Assembly (NCBI GenBank): GCA_001574975.1
Contig: KQ965787.1
Location: 1-20,638 of the forward strand
From: Gonapodya prolifera JEL478
Taxonomy: Eukaryota > Monoblepharomycota > Monoblepharidomycetes > Monoblepharidales > Gonapodyaceae
Direction: 5' to 3'
DNA length: 20,638 nucleotides
The notes below the pieces were generated by a model that made no database searches, was not told the DNA's origin, and saw only the letters and a list, made by a program, of their open reading frames with translations. Below, in pieces: positions 10,688 to 20,458 of this stretch. The translations under genes were made by a program, and so were the position numbers. Every line of letters starts with the position of its first letter. The first letter of the stretch is position 1.

Positions 10688-11518
10688 ATGGCCAACGTCC
10701 TCGAAGAAACCATCAAGAGCTCCCCACCAGCCAAAATCATCACTGTCGATCTTCTCGCACGCATCGGCTTCGGCGATCCCAACACTCGGCAAGCATGGGC
10801 GGACGCGCTTGACCGTGTCGCTGGCCGCTATGAAATCAATACCAAGCAGCGAGTTGCAATGTGGCTCGCCCAGCTGGGGCACGAATCGAACCGCCTGAGG
10901 CGACTGGAGGAGAGTCTTTACTACAGCTCGGCTGTGACGATCAGGAGAGTGTTCAGCGCGGACAGAATACCCGAGGATGTCGTGAATCTGTGTCTCAAGA
11001 ATCCGGAGATGATGGGCAACACCGTGTACGGCGGAGCATGGGGTACGAAGAATTTGGGGAACGAAGTTGTAGGAGATGGGTACGCGTACCGAGGTGTGGT
11101 TATCCCGTGAAATATCCTTTTGCTTGTTGTTGGGTCGAGAGGTGAAGAAGTGTTTCAGGTCGTGGCCCAATCCAAATCACGGGCAAGCGCAACTACCGAG
11201 CATTCGCGCAATCCTTTCATGTAGGACTCGGTGCACTCTCACTGCCAAAGCGAAGATTGACATGGTTTTTCCACAACTGATCGGGCTCCACAACAGCTAA
11301 CCGAGGTCGATACTCTGATCCTCGATAACCCCGGCCTACTCTCGAGCAACATATACGTCGCAGCAGCAAGTGCAGGATGGTTCTGGAACGCAAACAAGAT
11401 GAACGGTCCAGCAGACAGAGCCGATCACTCCGAGGTGCGGAGGCTCGTGAACCGGGCGAGACTTGGACTCGATGAAACAAGGAAGCTGTTTGACGAGGTG
11501 GTAAAAGCCATGAACTAG
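10688..11518 (+). CDS. GH19 chitinase / lysozyme-like enzyme, phage/bacterial type
   Basis: Three exons (10688–11093, 11159–11220, 11297–11518) splice in phase to 229 residues. The start is ATG 10688. An upstream in-frame TTG exists at 10676 but is not needed. The family signature is clear: MWLAQLGHESNRLRRLEESL at about residues 58–77 matches the segment bearing the two catalytic glutamates (Glu66 in GHES and Glu75 in EESLYYS). NTVYGGAWG (residues 111–119) and YRGRGPIQITGKRNY (134–148) form the substrate cleft, and SAGWFWN lies in the last exon. GH19 enzymes hydrolyse beta-1,4 bonds of chitin by inversion; the phage-type branch includes endolysins that act on peptidoglycan. No signal peptide or chitin-binding domain is visible, so the protein is predicted cytosolic or non-classically exported. 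This is a bacterial/phage-like domain with normal fungal introns, suggesting old transfer or a long-standing fungal lineage. The usual NGG-type motif near the C terminus is replaced by VNRARLGLDETRK. Confidence 0.85.
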
Positions 11519-11828
11519 GGGTGGCAGATCACAAGTGGACTCGAAATGGGGCGGAAAGCATATGTGCGCACGCGGTCTGATCAGAGGGAGGACGGGAAAT
11601 AACCTCGGATGCAATCCTTTCAGTATAGCCACGTGTACTTAATGAATAACTTGATAGAGTAGTAAGAACAGACAGCAACACGGATGACAGCATTGGTTGT
11701 TCGGGGTGTCGGATCGCATCTAAAGTTCATCCGAAGTGTTTGAGCGGATTCCCCGACATAAAAGGCAGCGAATCCTGCCCACACTCGGAACGTCACCTTC
11801 TTCTCTCTCTCTCGCATTCAATCCCACA
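11519..11828 (+). promoter_or_regulatory. Thiolase promoter region with TATA-like box, CACGTG and CCTCGG
   Basis: This 310-base gap holds the 3' flank of the GH19 gene and the promoter of the thiolase. ATAAAAGG at 11758–11765 is a TATA-like box about 65 bases before the start codon, followed by a CT-rich stretch (11798–11815) typical of fungal transcription start regions. Upstream lie CCTCGG at 11603–11608, the core bound by the ascomycete fatty-acid regulators FarA/FarB, and the palindrome CACGTG at 11630–11635, an E-box for bHLH factors. Both are short and may be chance matches, although a fatty-acid-responsive element would suit a peroxisomal thiolase. Confidence 0.4.
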
Positions 11829-14502
11829 ATGTAGGTTCCGTCTCACCCCTCTCTCCCTCTCCCTCTCGCCCTCTCAATCCCCCACTCACCGTCGCCCTCT
11901 CTTCCCTCCGAAGGTCCGGAAAGGGGCGCAAGGTCTTCATCGTCGGTGTTGGCATGACGCACTTTGACAAGCCTGGACGGCGGAAGGAGTGCGTGGGCTG
12001 TGTGGACTTCCGTGTTGTCGTGTCGGATCCCGAATCTCATTCTGCGCCGAATCCCCGAATCCAACAGCGTCGATTACCCAGACTACGGCATCGAGGCGGG
12101 AACTAAGGCCCTTCTTGACGCTAACATCTCCTACGACGACGTCGAGGTGCGTTCGTCTGTTTCTCCTATCTTCCGTTCTCCGAAGAGGGTCCATCCGTCC
12201 ATCCGATCGCGGAAACACGTCACGCGTTTTCCTAACTCCCACTTTTTCCCTCACAGTTCGCCGCCGTCGGGTACTGCTATGGAGATTCCACATGCGGTCA
12301 GCGTGTTCTCTACGGGCTGGGAATGAACCAGGTGCGTGCGAACAGTGCGAGCGGAGGGACGTCTCTGAGGCCTCTCTGAGCGAGGCGAGGAAAAAGTGCG
12401 ATTGCACCAACCGAGGCAGTCGAGCGACGGAGGGCAAAGGCCGGTTGAGCGAGGTCGAGGCCAAGGCGCGACAGCGCCGACCGAGGAGAAGTGGGAGGCG
12501 AATGGACCTGCGCGGAGCGCATTGCGAGGCCTAAGCGCGATAGTCTTGACGGATATATCCGCCGGAGACGAATATCCCACGAAGCGGATCACACTTGGAA
12601 CATCTCAACCTCCCGAATCTCACCCTCCCCCCAACCACCTGTCATTTCCAGATCCCCATCATCAACGTGAACAACAACTGCTCCACAGGCTCCACCGCCA
12701 TCTACGTCTGCCGACAGGCCATCGAGGGCGGTCTCTACGACTGTGCGCTCGCGCTCGGGTTCGAGAAGATGTCGCCCGGGTCGTTGCAGAACTACTTCAA
12801 GGACAGGGAGGCCCCCACACTTTGGTCGGGAAAGATCATGGCCGAGACCAGGGGAATTGACCCCAAGGCGCCTGGTGCGGCTCAGACCTTGTGAGTCAGT
12901 CTAAGCGACGGAGGCCGAAGGCCGGAGGTGCGAGGAGTCCGGCCGAAGTGACCTACAGCGCGAGTGGGGGTAGGACTCCGAGGCCTAAGCTCGTAGCGCT
13001 AGCCGAGGACACGAGTGGTGCGAGTTTGAGGCCTAAGCGCCCGAGGAGTCTACTGGAGGCGAATTATGCATGGAGGGAATACTCATGTTCCCGTCCGAGG
13101 CAAATTCTCCGTGAAGCGGAATGCTGAAGGATCACCCTTGGAGTACTCATGGAATATTTATCGCCGAGTGTATTCCGTCGTCGGTTGTTTGATGGCGTGT
13201 CCATTCAATCTGACTCTGTTCTCCCTTCCCCCAACAGCGGAAACGCCGGTATCGAGTACATGGAGAAGTACGGCGCCAAACCCATCCACATGGCCATGAT
13301 CGGCGAGAAGAACCACCGCCACAGGTAAGACTTCCATTGCCTCCCTGTTCCGTTTCGATTCCACACCTTAGGCGTCGGCCACCCGTCCTAGCACCTTGAA
13401 CCCCTACTCCCAATTCATGGACCAGTATACGCTGGACCAGGTCGTGAACTCGCGCAAGATCTTTGGCCCGCTCACCATGCTGCAGTGCTGCCCGACGTCG
13501 GACGGGTCCGGCGCCGTCATTCTGTGCTCGGAGGAGTTTGTCAAAAAGCACCATCTCGAGCCCCAGGCGATCGAGATCGTGGCCCAGACTATGGCCACCG
13601 AGTGAGTGGTTGTTGAATCGACGCGTGCGCCTCATTATGTGACGTCTTCTTTCCACTGCCCGTGTCTAGCTCATTCAAGCCCGTCGCAACAAAGTCCTCG
13701 ATGGAGAACGCCGGTTTCGACATGACCAAGCGCGCCGCCCAGGACGCCTACAAGATCGCTGGAATCACCCGTGACGATGTCGGTGTCGTCGAGTTGCACG
13801 ACTGCTTCTCCGCCAACGAGGTGTGTTAGGCGGTCTTTCGTACCGCGACAATCTCTTTGCTCACTCACACGTCCGCCCCTCCCCCACTTGCAGCTCATCA
13901 CCTACGACGCGCTCGGTCTCGCCGACCCCGGCAAGGCCCACATCCTGATCGAGTCCGGCAATGCCACCCACGGTGGAAAGTTTGTCATCAACCCCTCCGG
14001 AGGACTCATCTCCAAGGGACACCCTCTGGGGGCCACTGGTCTGGCCCAGGCTACCGAGTTGACCTGGCAGCTCAGGGGATGGTGTGAGTACTTGTGCACC
14101 TCTTTAGCTCTGAGCGAGCCGACTCACTGACAATGCAACGAAACCCCACCTCCAGGCGGTAAGCGCCAAGTCCCCAACCTCCGCTACGCACTTCAACACA
14201 ACGTCGGTCTCGGCGGAGCCGTCGTCATCGGTATCTACAAGAAGGCCACCTTCTCCAACGGCGCTGAGAAGAACCTCAAGGGCTGGCAGGACCCCCGAGA
14301 ACGCTTCGGTTACAACCCGGCCGTCGAGTGCCGCGGAATCAAGAAGGAGGACCTCCAAAAGGTCATGGCCAAGGGTGGAAGCTTGGCGGGCAAGCCTGAG
14401 GCTCTTTCAGTGAGTTCAATGTCGGGATGGAGAGAATGGGTTGTGGATCATCACCTTGCTAACGTTCGACGCTCGTGCCAACAGTACCAACCCAAGCTGT
14501 AA
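11829..14502 (+). CDS. Peroxisomal SCPx-type 3-oxoacyl-CoA thiolase
   Basis: Eleven exons: 11829–11830, 11914–11988, 12068–12146, 12257–12331, 12652–12890, 13238–13324, 13392–13601, 13670–13820, 13894–14083, 14156–14409 and 14485–14502. All phases fit and give 382 residues. Exon 1 contributes only the AT of the start codon; the G comes from exon 2 after an 83-base intron, giving [20 protein letters not shown]. Thiolase motifs are present: the nucleophile Cys87 in [20 protein letters not shown] with His222, and [14 protein letters not shown] with His272. It resembles the thiolase domain of SCPx and lacks the C-terminal SCP2 lipid-transfer domain. Such enzymes cleave 3-oxoacyl-CoAs, including methyl-branched ones, to release acetyl- or propionyl-CoA. 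The C terminus YQPKL ends in PKL, an acceptable PTS1 peroxisomal signal. Two introns (12332–12651 and 12891–13237) are several times longer than the rest and share a repeat. Confidence 0.93.
12332..12651 (+). repeat. Long thiolase intron carrying a GC-rich repeat element (copy 1)
   Basis: At 320 bases, this intron is 3–5 times longer than most introns of the gene. It contains phrases also found in the other long intron: a 21-base segment at 12424–12444 that matches 12905–12925 with two differences, GAGGCCTAAGCGC at 12526–12538, AGGCGAAT near 12496, and a final CGAATATCCCACGAAGCGGA. The order of these phrases is the same in both introns, so they look like two diverged copies of one element inserted in introns. 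Confidence 0.65.
12891..13237 (+). repeat. Long thiolase intron carrying a GC-rich repeat element (copy 2)
   Basis: This 347-base intron repeats the phrases of the previous long intron in the same order: 12905–12925 (21 bases, two differences), GAGGCCTAAGC at 12980–12990, GAGGCCTAAGCGC at 13028–13040, AGGCGAAT near 13056, and CAAATTCTCCGTGAAGCGGA near 13100. GAGGCCTAAG occurs twice within this copy, so the element is internally repetitive. Its 5' and 3' splice sites are normal (GTGAGT, CAACAG). Confidence 0.65.
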
Positions 14503-14626
14503 TCGCCCGGCCTACGGCTTGTAATATGACTTTTGTAGTACAGAGTGTTGTAATCTTTTCCGGATTCAATCAAGAGTTATGCTGCGGTCGGTGCTACCCC
14601 CTTCGCATCCATCACTTTCTCCATTT

Positions 14627-15100
14627 ATGGCCCGTCCCAGTCTATCCGTACTCCTCGCTGCGCTTGCTGCGTTGTATCTCTTTGCGCTCGTGTCGTCGTC
14701 GTCGGAATGACTCGAAGAGCGATCAAACCGTGATTCGATTCAGCCAAATCCGTTGCGATTGAGCTCGTGACTGACCAGCTATCCACGGGCTCCCACACCC
14801 CCATCAACCATCTGGCGTGCAGAACCCACTGCCTCCCACCGCTACATCGTCGTCTTTGACTCGTCTCACCGCGTGTCTTCCTCCGAGCTCGCCGCGCTCT
14901 CGGAACTTACCCCCCTTGGCGTCCGCGTGGTCCACGAGCTTCCCCTTCTTAACGCTCTTGTTGTGTCTGTCCCGGAGGAGGCGGTTCAAGCCATGGAGGG
15001 GAAGGGCAAAGGGAAGGGGAGCAAGGGTGTGATGACGGTGTTGGAGGAGTTGGATGTCGTGGAGTATGTGGAAGAGGATAGGGAGATGTACCCCGTTTAG
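14627..15100 (+). CDS. I9-type proteinase inhibitor (subtilisin-propeptide fold), probably secreted
   Basis: The 3' exon ends with TAG at 15098–15100 and is open from the AG at 14821–14822. It encodes a compact alpha/beta domain beginning RYIVVFDSSHRVSSSELAAL, followed by VRVVHELPLLNALVVSVP, a lysine/glycine linker, and ELDVVEYVEEDREMYPV. This is the pattern of inhibitor family I9 (subtilisin propeptides and Pleurotus proteinase A inhibitor), in which the C-terminal tail blocks the protease cleft. An upstream ATG at 14627 (or 14579, same frame) starts ARPSLSVLLAALAALYLFAL, a good signal peptide, and this frame stops at 14708–14710, so an intron must join the two parts. I could not fix the splice sites: an acceptor at 14821–14822 does not match the available donor phases, while CAG ending at 14777 fits a donor inside the GTCGTC run near 14690. 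The domain call is firm; the N terminus is provisional. Confidence 0.65.
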
Positions 15101-15612
15101 AGAGAAAATACGGATCGGTGGGGTGAAGGTGCATGGGATTGTTGGGTCGTCTGTCTGTACCAATATTTACCCTGCTTCGAATTAGGGTTAGACTTTCCAC
15201 GTTTTCTGTTTGCAAAGACTTTGGTTACACTGAGGGAGTCAAGCATTCTAGCATTTTCTCATAAAAGAGACTCTCTTTCCACGATAATGGTGGTGACGGA
15301 TAGGTTTCTTGTTTGAAATCAGGTGAAAGGTTTCGGAATTGGAGTGGACTTAACATCTTAGATTCATTTGTCGTTAGAACCCCATCATCCCCATCATAAC
15401 TTCCTTTTGCAGATCGGCGCCATTCACACAATGGTTTCCAAGGGCTCCAAGGCAAAGGAACCCAGACTTTGGATCGCTATCTCTCGTGCCCATCTCTTCG
15501 GATCTGAGAGTCAGCAGAATTACTATGTAAAGTGATCGCTGTCGCTTGCAGTGTGATCAAACGTTGGGGAAGTGAAAATATGAATATTTCTTTGACAATC
15601 TAAAGAAAGACA
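15101..15612. other. Intergenic region, little content
   Basis: I see no supported gene. TTAGGGTTAG at 15182–15191 is under two telomere units and probably chance. A 34-codon ORF at 15431–15535 (starting MVSKGSKAKEPRLW) has no recognisable relative and ends quickly; it may be a relic. The sequence becomes more AT-rich from here to the right. Confidence 0.5.
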
Positions 15613-16496
15613 TTACGATTTATCTGAAATGCCACTGGCGATAAGATAGTTTACTTCAGTCCAACATGCTTCTAAGATAGAATGTTCGGATTGCCGCTCT
15701 GAGTTCTCAAGTGCTATCATTCCTTCGACTTCTCCAACACTCGAGCTCGGCTCAGATTCCTTAGAGTGGTCATTTTGAACATAGTTAATTCCACAGGAAA
15801 TTGGTTTCCACCCAGGTACTCCATAATTCTCTCGGAAATTCTGTTTCGAACAATACAGCTTGTGGACAAACCAATCTGCCTTCTGACAGGACGGAGAGCA
15901 ATAACGAGCAACGCTACATCATTTGCACCTGTGAAGGCTCTTGCGCGTGTCTGCGACACCTTTCGGGGGCGCAAATCCCATGGTTTTGTTGCTGCACACA
16001 AGGGTGCGATACTCATTGCGCGTTTTCCTCGCAGGAAGCCGGGGTAAGTTTACAGAATTGGTTGTAATCACCATCAAAATTTATGTAGTGTCACAGTTCA
16101 GAAAAGTCCTGCTGCGCTGGGTGCTTTTGCCGCTTTGGATGTGCTCGACGCTCCCCCAGCTTCTGAACAAACGCATTGCACTGCATGATGATCCTTCCAA
16201 TACGCTTTTGCGTTTCGTGCATCAGCGTAAAGAATAGCTGACTGCAAGATGTGCAGATCGTCGTTTAACGCTCTGTCTTGTGCAGTCCAGCCGTGTTTGC
16301 CTGGAGCTCTGAGCTCAGATTCCCACCAGATGAGTTCATCGTCAAGCATAACAACAGCTTCACAAAGACTCATCAACACAATGCTCTTAGTTGCAAAAAT
16401 GAAGTCGCAAAAGTCCCAACTGCCTTGAATCGATGTATAAAGCAGCCTGAATGAAGCGAAGATTCTCGAGCGCCAACTTGTTTCGTGCTCCGTCAA
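15613..16496 (-). pseudogene. MYND zinc-finger protein relic
   Basis: On the minus strand, 15998 down to 15850 encodes the second half of a MYND finger: LHRC-K-stop-C-SVARYC-SPSC-QKADWFVHKLYC. The spacing C-x2-C-x4-C-x3-C-x7-H-x3-C is exact for the family. An in-frame TGA (15919–15921) falls between the two cysteines of the pair. The first cysteine pair is also incomplete (VCSNK, with lysine where the second cysteine belongs). The frame continues past the finger to a TAA at 15613–15615. Upstream, a 16098–16496 frame with DDELIWWESELRAPGKHGW and a second frame with ENLRFIQAALYIDSRQLG look like further pieces of the same protein in different frames. MYND fingers mediate protein–protein binding. 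The TGA could have come from CGA by C-to-T change at a CpG. I call this a pseudogene. Confidence 0.6.
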
Positions 16497-17589
16497 CTGA
16501 AGACATCTCGGCTTTCAATTCATCGATTGCCAAACACAACTTTATCCGCTATTTGAATGCCAAAGGGCGAGGATGCGAGGAGAACGCAAGCCTGCTTAAC
16601 CCGAACAGGAGTGATACCGTGGGACACTGGAATTCCTATATCGACAAGCTGGGAAACCGTTACAATCCTTGCAATCTCGACAAACTTTATGTTAGCCTGT
16701 ACGAGAATGGAGCGACATCCAATGCAGGACTCCAGCATTGTATGCGCAATGGTTGCGACGAAAGTGGTAGGGTGGTCTAGGAGGCACGTTGCCATGTAGA
16801 CGAAAACCCTGTAAAGTCGTGGAAGGGGCTCTTTGCTTCGGGCTTAGATGATTGAGAGTCATTGTGAGCAGAGAGTTCTGGGTATCCTATATTTGGAATG
16901 ATATCCGTTGTGGAAGAGTCCAGCGAATCATTCACCCTCTCCGTAGAAGCGGAAGAGTCAGTGTGCCCAGGCATCAGAGCAGAAGTGTGTCCACGAGGAT
17001 GCGCCCGTCACGGTCCCTTGGATGGGCGGATGGAAAATTGGAACCACGGCCTTGAACCATCTGCAATTTTCACTTCGTGACCTTGAGGAAAGCCAAAGCG
17101 GTTAAAGGCATTGGCATGAGAAACTTTACTTGAGTATTGCAGGTAAAATATGCGGCGGGTAATGATCTGATGAATGCGGGTTAGGAGTTGGCAGCCGATT
17201 CAGTCAAAGTCCGTTACATATATTATTTTGACGGAGGCGTAACTAAAGCGTGGGAAGTATATTCACGTATGCATAGAACAGTCACTTCAATTGAAACATG
17301 AGATCCAACTTAAAGTGGCGTTAATTCACTTCAAACAAACAATACTTCAATAGAACGTCCAGATTGCCATTTTGATCTTTCTGCTTCATTGGCCCAGCTG
17401 AATTCGCTGGCATTAATCAGATTTCGTTCTCATTCGACTGGTCAACGTCTTCATCATAAATAGCACAGAAAACTGGCTTCCAACAAGGTTCCCTGTAATG
17501 CTCTAGAATGGCTTGTATTCTGCAAGAAAACTTGTGGAGAGAAAGATGGCAAACTAAACACATTGCCCTGTTTTGCACAGGAGTGAGTT
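16497..17589. other. Unassigned region
   Basis: No convincing gene. Minus-strand frames at 16520–16795 and 16777–16974 could be upstream exon remnants of the MYND relic, but no splice sites join them in phase and they match no family. Plus-strand frames here are short and without recognisable motifs. CpG is still present at ordinary frequency, unlike the block to the right. Confidence 0.4.
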
Positions 17590-20455
17590 GTTGCACCATC
17601 CACCTTCACCCATACAACACCCAGCACCCCCCTCTCCAGATTCTCTCAGAATGGGTTTCAGTGAAAGAACAATAAATTCAGAGTGGCCCCATATTTATGT
17701 ATGATTGCAGCCACCTTGGGATTAAGGGCAGGCAGCCATAGCTTGTGGGGTCTGGCCTGACCACTGTTGGAGTGAACCATGAGCGACTGACATGGCTTGA
17801 CATACACACTCACAGCCAGGCTTATCACGTTCCCCTTTGGTCCTGCACATATACAACCCTCTGGTATACCATAGTATAATGCTAAAAACATGAGGACAAG
17901 AGACCCTGCAATTGCAATGGCCCATACTGCACCTCCAACACCAAAATGCAATTTCTGAAAGCCAAATGCCTTTATCCACATTGTCATGAGAAAAAAGTTT
18001 ATAAAGATGGACTCAAAAAATATTGTGGTTGTCCATGGCTTTCCAATGCCATAAACTTACTCAGAGTAACTGCTGTCAAGAAGTTTCTTGCAGTTGAAGG
18101 GAGTTGCTGTAATTTAATACCAATCTTTGCAGATATTTTTGCACCATTAGCTGACATGTCAGTTGGCAATTGTGCTTTGCAGTGGCCAGTGGGGTACCAA
18201 TCAGGTGTCCATGGCATTTGTGAGTCATGACATTGGAATAATTAATATGTGGGGCATCTTTATTCTGTAGTTGACTACACATGTCTATTTGTACTGAAAA
18301 CAATGCTTCAAAGGGGCATTGTCCCTGATTTTGGTTGAAAACATCTGATTGGTGCTGTGAGTGAGAAATTGACTGCAGCAGAGCAATGTTGTCAATGCTC
18401 ACACACTGGATGCTTTTACTATTATCTAGGGATGTAAACACTCCCAGCACTACTTGCTTAAAAGACAGTTTGAATTGCAAACTGATTATGAGGTTTTGAA
18501 ACTAATTTTTGCAGAAAGACATGATCCACTGGGTAATCCATTTATCTGAGTTCACATACATGCTTTGTTACAAAAGAGCTAAACTACATCCAAATGTTGA
18601 TAATGACTCATTGGTAGTCCCAGAAGGTGCATATGAGCTAATGGCTCTTGATGTTACATGGAAACTTGTGGCAAAGAATGGAATTTGTTACCTCCAGACG
18701 CCACAGCTTCCAAAGTTGAGTTTACAATGCTGCATACAAAAGTATTGGCAGGGGAATGGATTACTTAAACATAAGAGGCTTGAAGCCAACACAATGGAAA
18801 TTATGTTGGAAGTGAATGCAAATAAAGTCCTTGCAGTACATGCATTACAAATGGAGGCTTATTGCCATGAGTAGGCAAAATGTCAATATAGAGTGGCTAC
18901 AATTTGCATAGGATCATAAAAATGTTACAGAATACCATGCTCAAAGAAGCAGATGAGATTATGTGCACACATGAGAAAGCACACTTGTCAGGTCCTCATG
19001 GAAAACCTTTGAATAAAGCATGTTGTGCTGCACAGACCTGTAATCTGCAGGAATGTGTATGTGTGATCAAATATACATAATAAGTTGTAATGTGCATGGA
19101 ACTCACCTGCAGGAAAGTGATGCCAAACTTAGGGCACATCCTGCAGGCGTGCACATCTAAACCCATGGCCACAGTAGCTAATACCCAACACTCATACTAC
19201 TCTATATATTCCACGTTAGTGGATGTCAGTGTGATATGTTTGATGCAGTTGAATAAAGAACATCTAGAAATACACTGAAATCATATCTTAAGCAGTCAAT
19301 GGGAGAACACGTGCCTTTGACAAAAGCACATCCACCTTGCCACCAGATATCATTGAAAAAGGCTAGCAGAGCCAATGGCAGAGGACAAAATGTCACTGTT
19401 ATTAGAGGAAAGAAGAAGAACCTGACATGGCATGCACCCTGTTGCACTGATGAGGACAATTTGAAGCCAGAAAGAAGATCTACATCTTAGAGGTATAACT
19501 GTTTATCTGTGTAACTCTGCATACCTGCAGCATGAATATGAATATCAAAGTTTGAGCAGTGTTCCCACCAACCTAACAGTGCCAAATGGACATATTGCTG
19601 ACATAAAAATGTCTGCCAAAATCTATAACTCTTCCAGAATGTACCTTGATGCAAGCATTGTAAGCCCAGGGTGTCCTGTCTTTGCAGTAGGCTGTAGCCA
19701 AAGGTCTGTGGCAGTGTGGCATGCATAAAATTGCATACATACTGCCACCTACACTCCCCAAAAATGTGCCAGAAAAGCAGAATAAGATATTCCAGAGTTG
19801 CAAAAAAGGGGGGGGGGAAAGGTTGGGAAGAAGGGAACAGGTTGCATTACATGGCCCTGTGTTTGCAGTTGGTGGTAATTCTTTACCATGCTTTTCAAAT
19901 TCAAACCCTCTGTTCCAACCAAATCAGCAACTGTGAATGTGGTAACTGTTGAGCCTGCCTGCACATACCTCTTCTGTGGTTCAATTTGCCAAGAGAGATG
20001 ACACACATTCATCATCTTCCATTTCTTGTTTGCCTTTCCCTCCACACTACATCATCTTGCGCTGCAAACAAATAATTTGCATTGGTGGCAGTCATAGGGC
20101 AGCCAACATGCTCTTCAGTTGGCACTACTGACAACTGGTGACTGCATTCTTGGGTCCCATTCTTGTGTAGTGCCATGACTCTGAAGGAATTGTAATGACC
20201 TCAAGCTGCACTACAAAAATAGGTGACTCTTCCAGAGCTGTGTTTTTGGTCTCACCCCCAAATCATTTTTACCATTTGAATACTTGAACATTTTACACAT
20301 ATCTGTTGGTGAGGCCTCAAATAGCTGGACCAATACATCTTACCAACTCTCTCTATCTCTTCTCTGTCTACTCCTCTCTCATCCTGCACTGCTAATTACC
20401 TTTTGGATTATCTGAGAATGTATCAGTTCTATGACAGGATGTGGTAGCAGGTAGT
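17590..20455. mobile_element. CpG-depleted AT-rich block, probable degenerate repeat element
   Basis: By eye I count about seven CpG dinucleotides in nearly 2,900 bases, with GC content near 40 percent, while TG and CA are abundant. This is the footprint of long-term cytosine methylation and deamination, which in fungi usually marks transposons. The longest frames are 18509–18874 (plus, 121 residues) and, on the minus strand, 17658–17987, 18076–18480 and 19749–20045. None has a recognisable transposase, reverse transcriptase or integrase motif. A plus-strand segment near 17964–18030 (CLYPHCHEKKVYKDGLKKYC) has a cysteine/histidine pattern resembling a small zinc knuckle, which is weak evidence. 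I found no terminal repeats. A run of ten G follows six A at 19808–19817, and a pyrimidine tract lies at about 20346–20388. Confidence 0.45.
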
Positions 20456-20458
20456 GTT

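Noticed and set aside
10431-10898. Plus-strand ORF of 155 codons upstream of and overlapping the GH19 gene
   Set aside because: It is in a different frame from the GH19 domain, is rich in low-complexity basic residues, and spans the divergent promoter.
13147-13656. Minus-strand ORF of 169 codons across the thiolase
   Set aside because: It overlaps well-defined thiolase exons and has no recognisable domain; it is a GC-driven antisense frame.
15919-15921. In-frame TGA as selenocysteine or programmed readthrough in the MYND finger
   Set aside because: The finger also lacks a complete first cysteine pair and its upstream frames are broken, which fits a pseudogene better. No supporting RNA structure was recognised.
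17964-18030. Zinc-knuckle-like CLYPHC...YC segment as evidence for a KDZ-type transposase
   Set aside because: The pattern is short, the reading frame has no catalytic motifs nearby, and such cysteine spacing can arise by chance in a CpG-poor, TG-rich sequence.
17590-20455. Contamination from a vertebrate or plant genome because of the low CpG
   Set aside because: CpG loss is also expected in methylated fungal repeats, and the block is flanked on the same contig by fungal-like sequence. It cannot be excluded without a search, but nothing vertebrate- or plant-specific was recognised.
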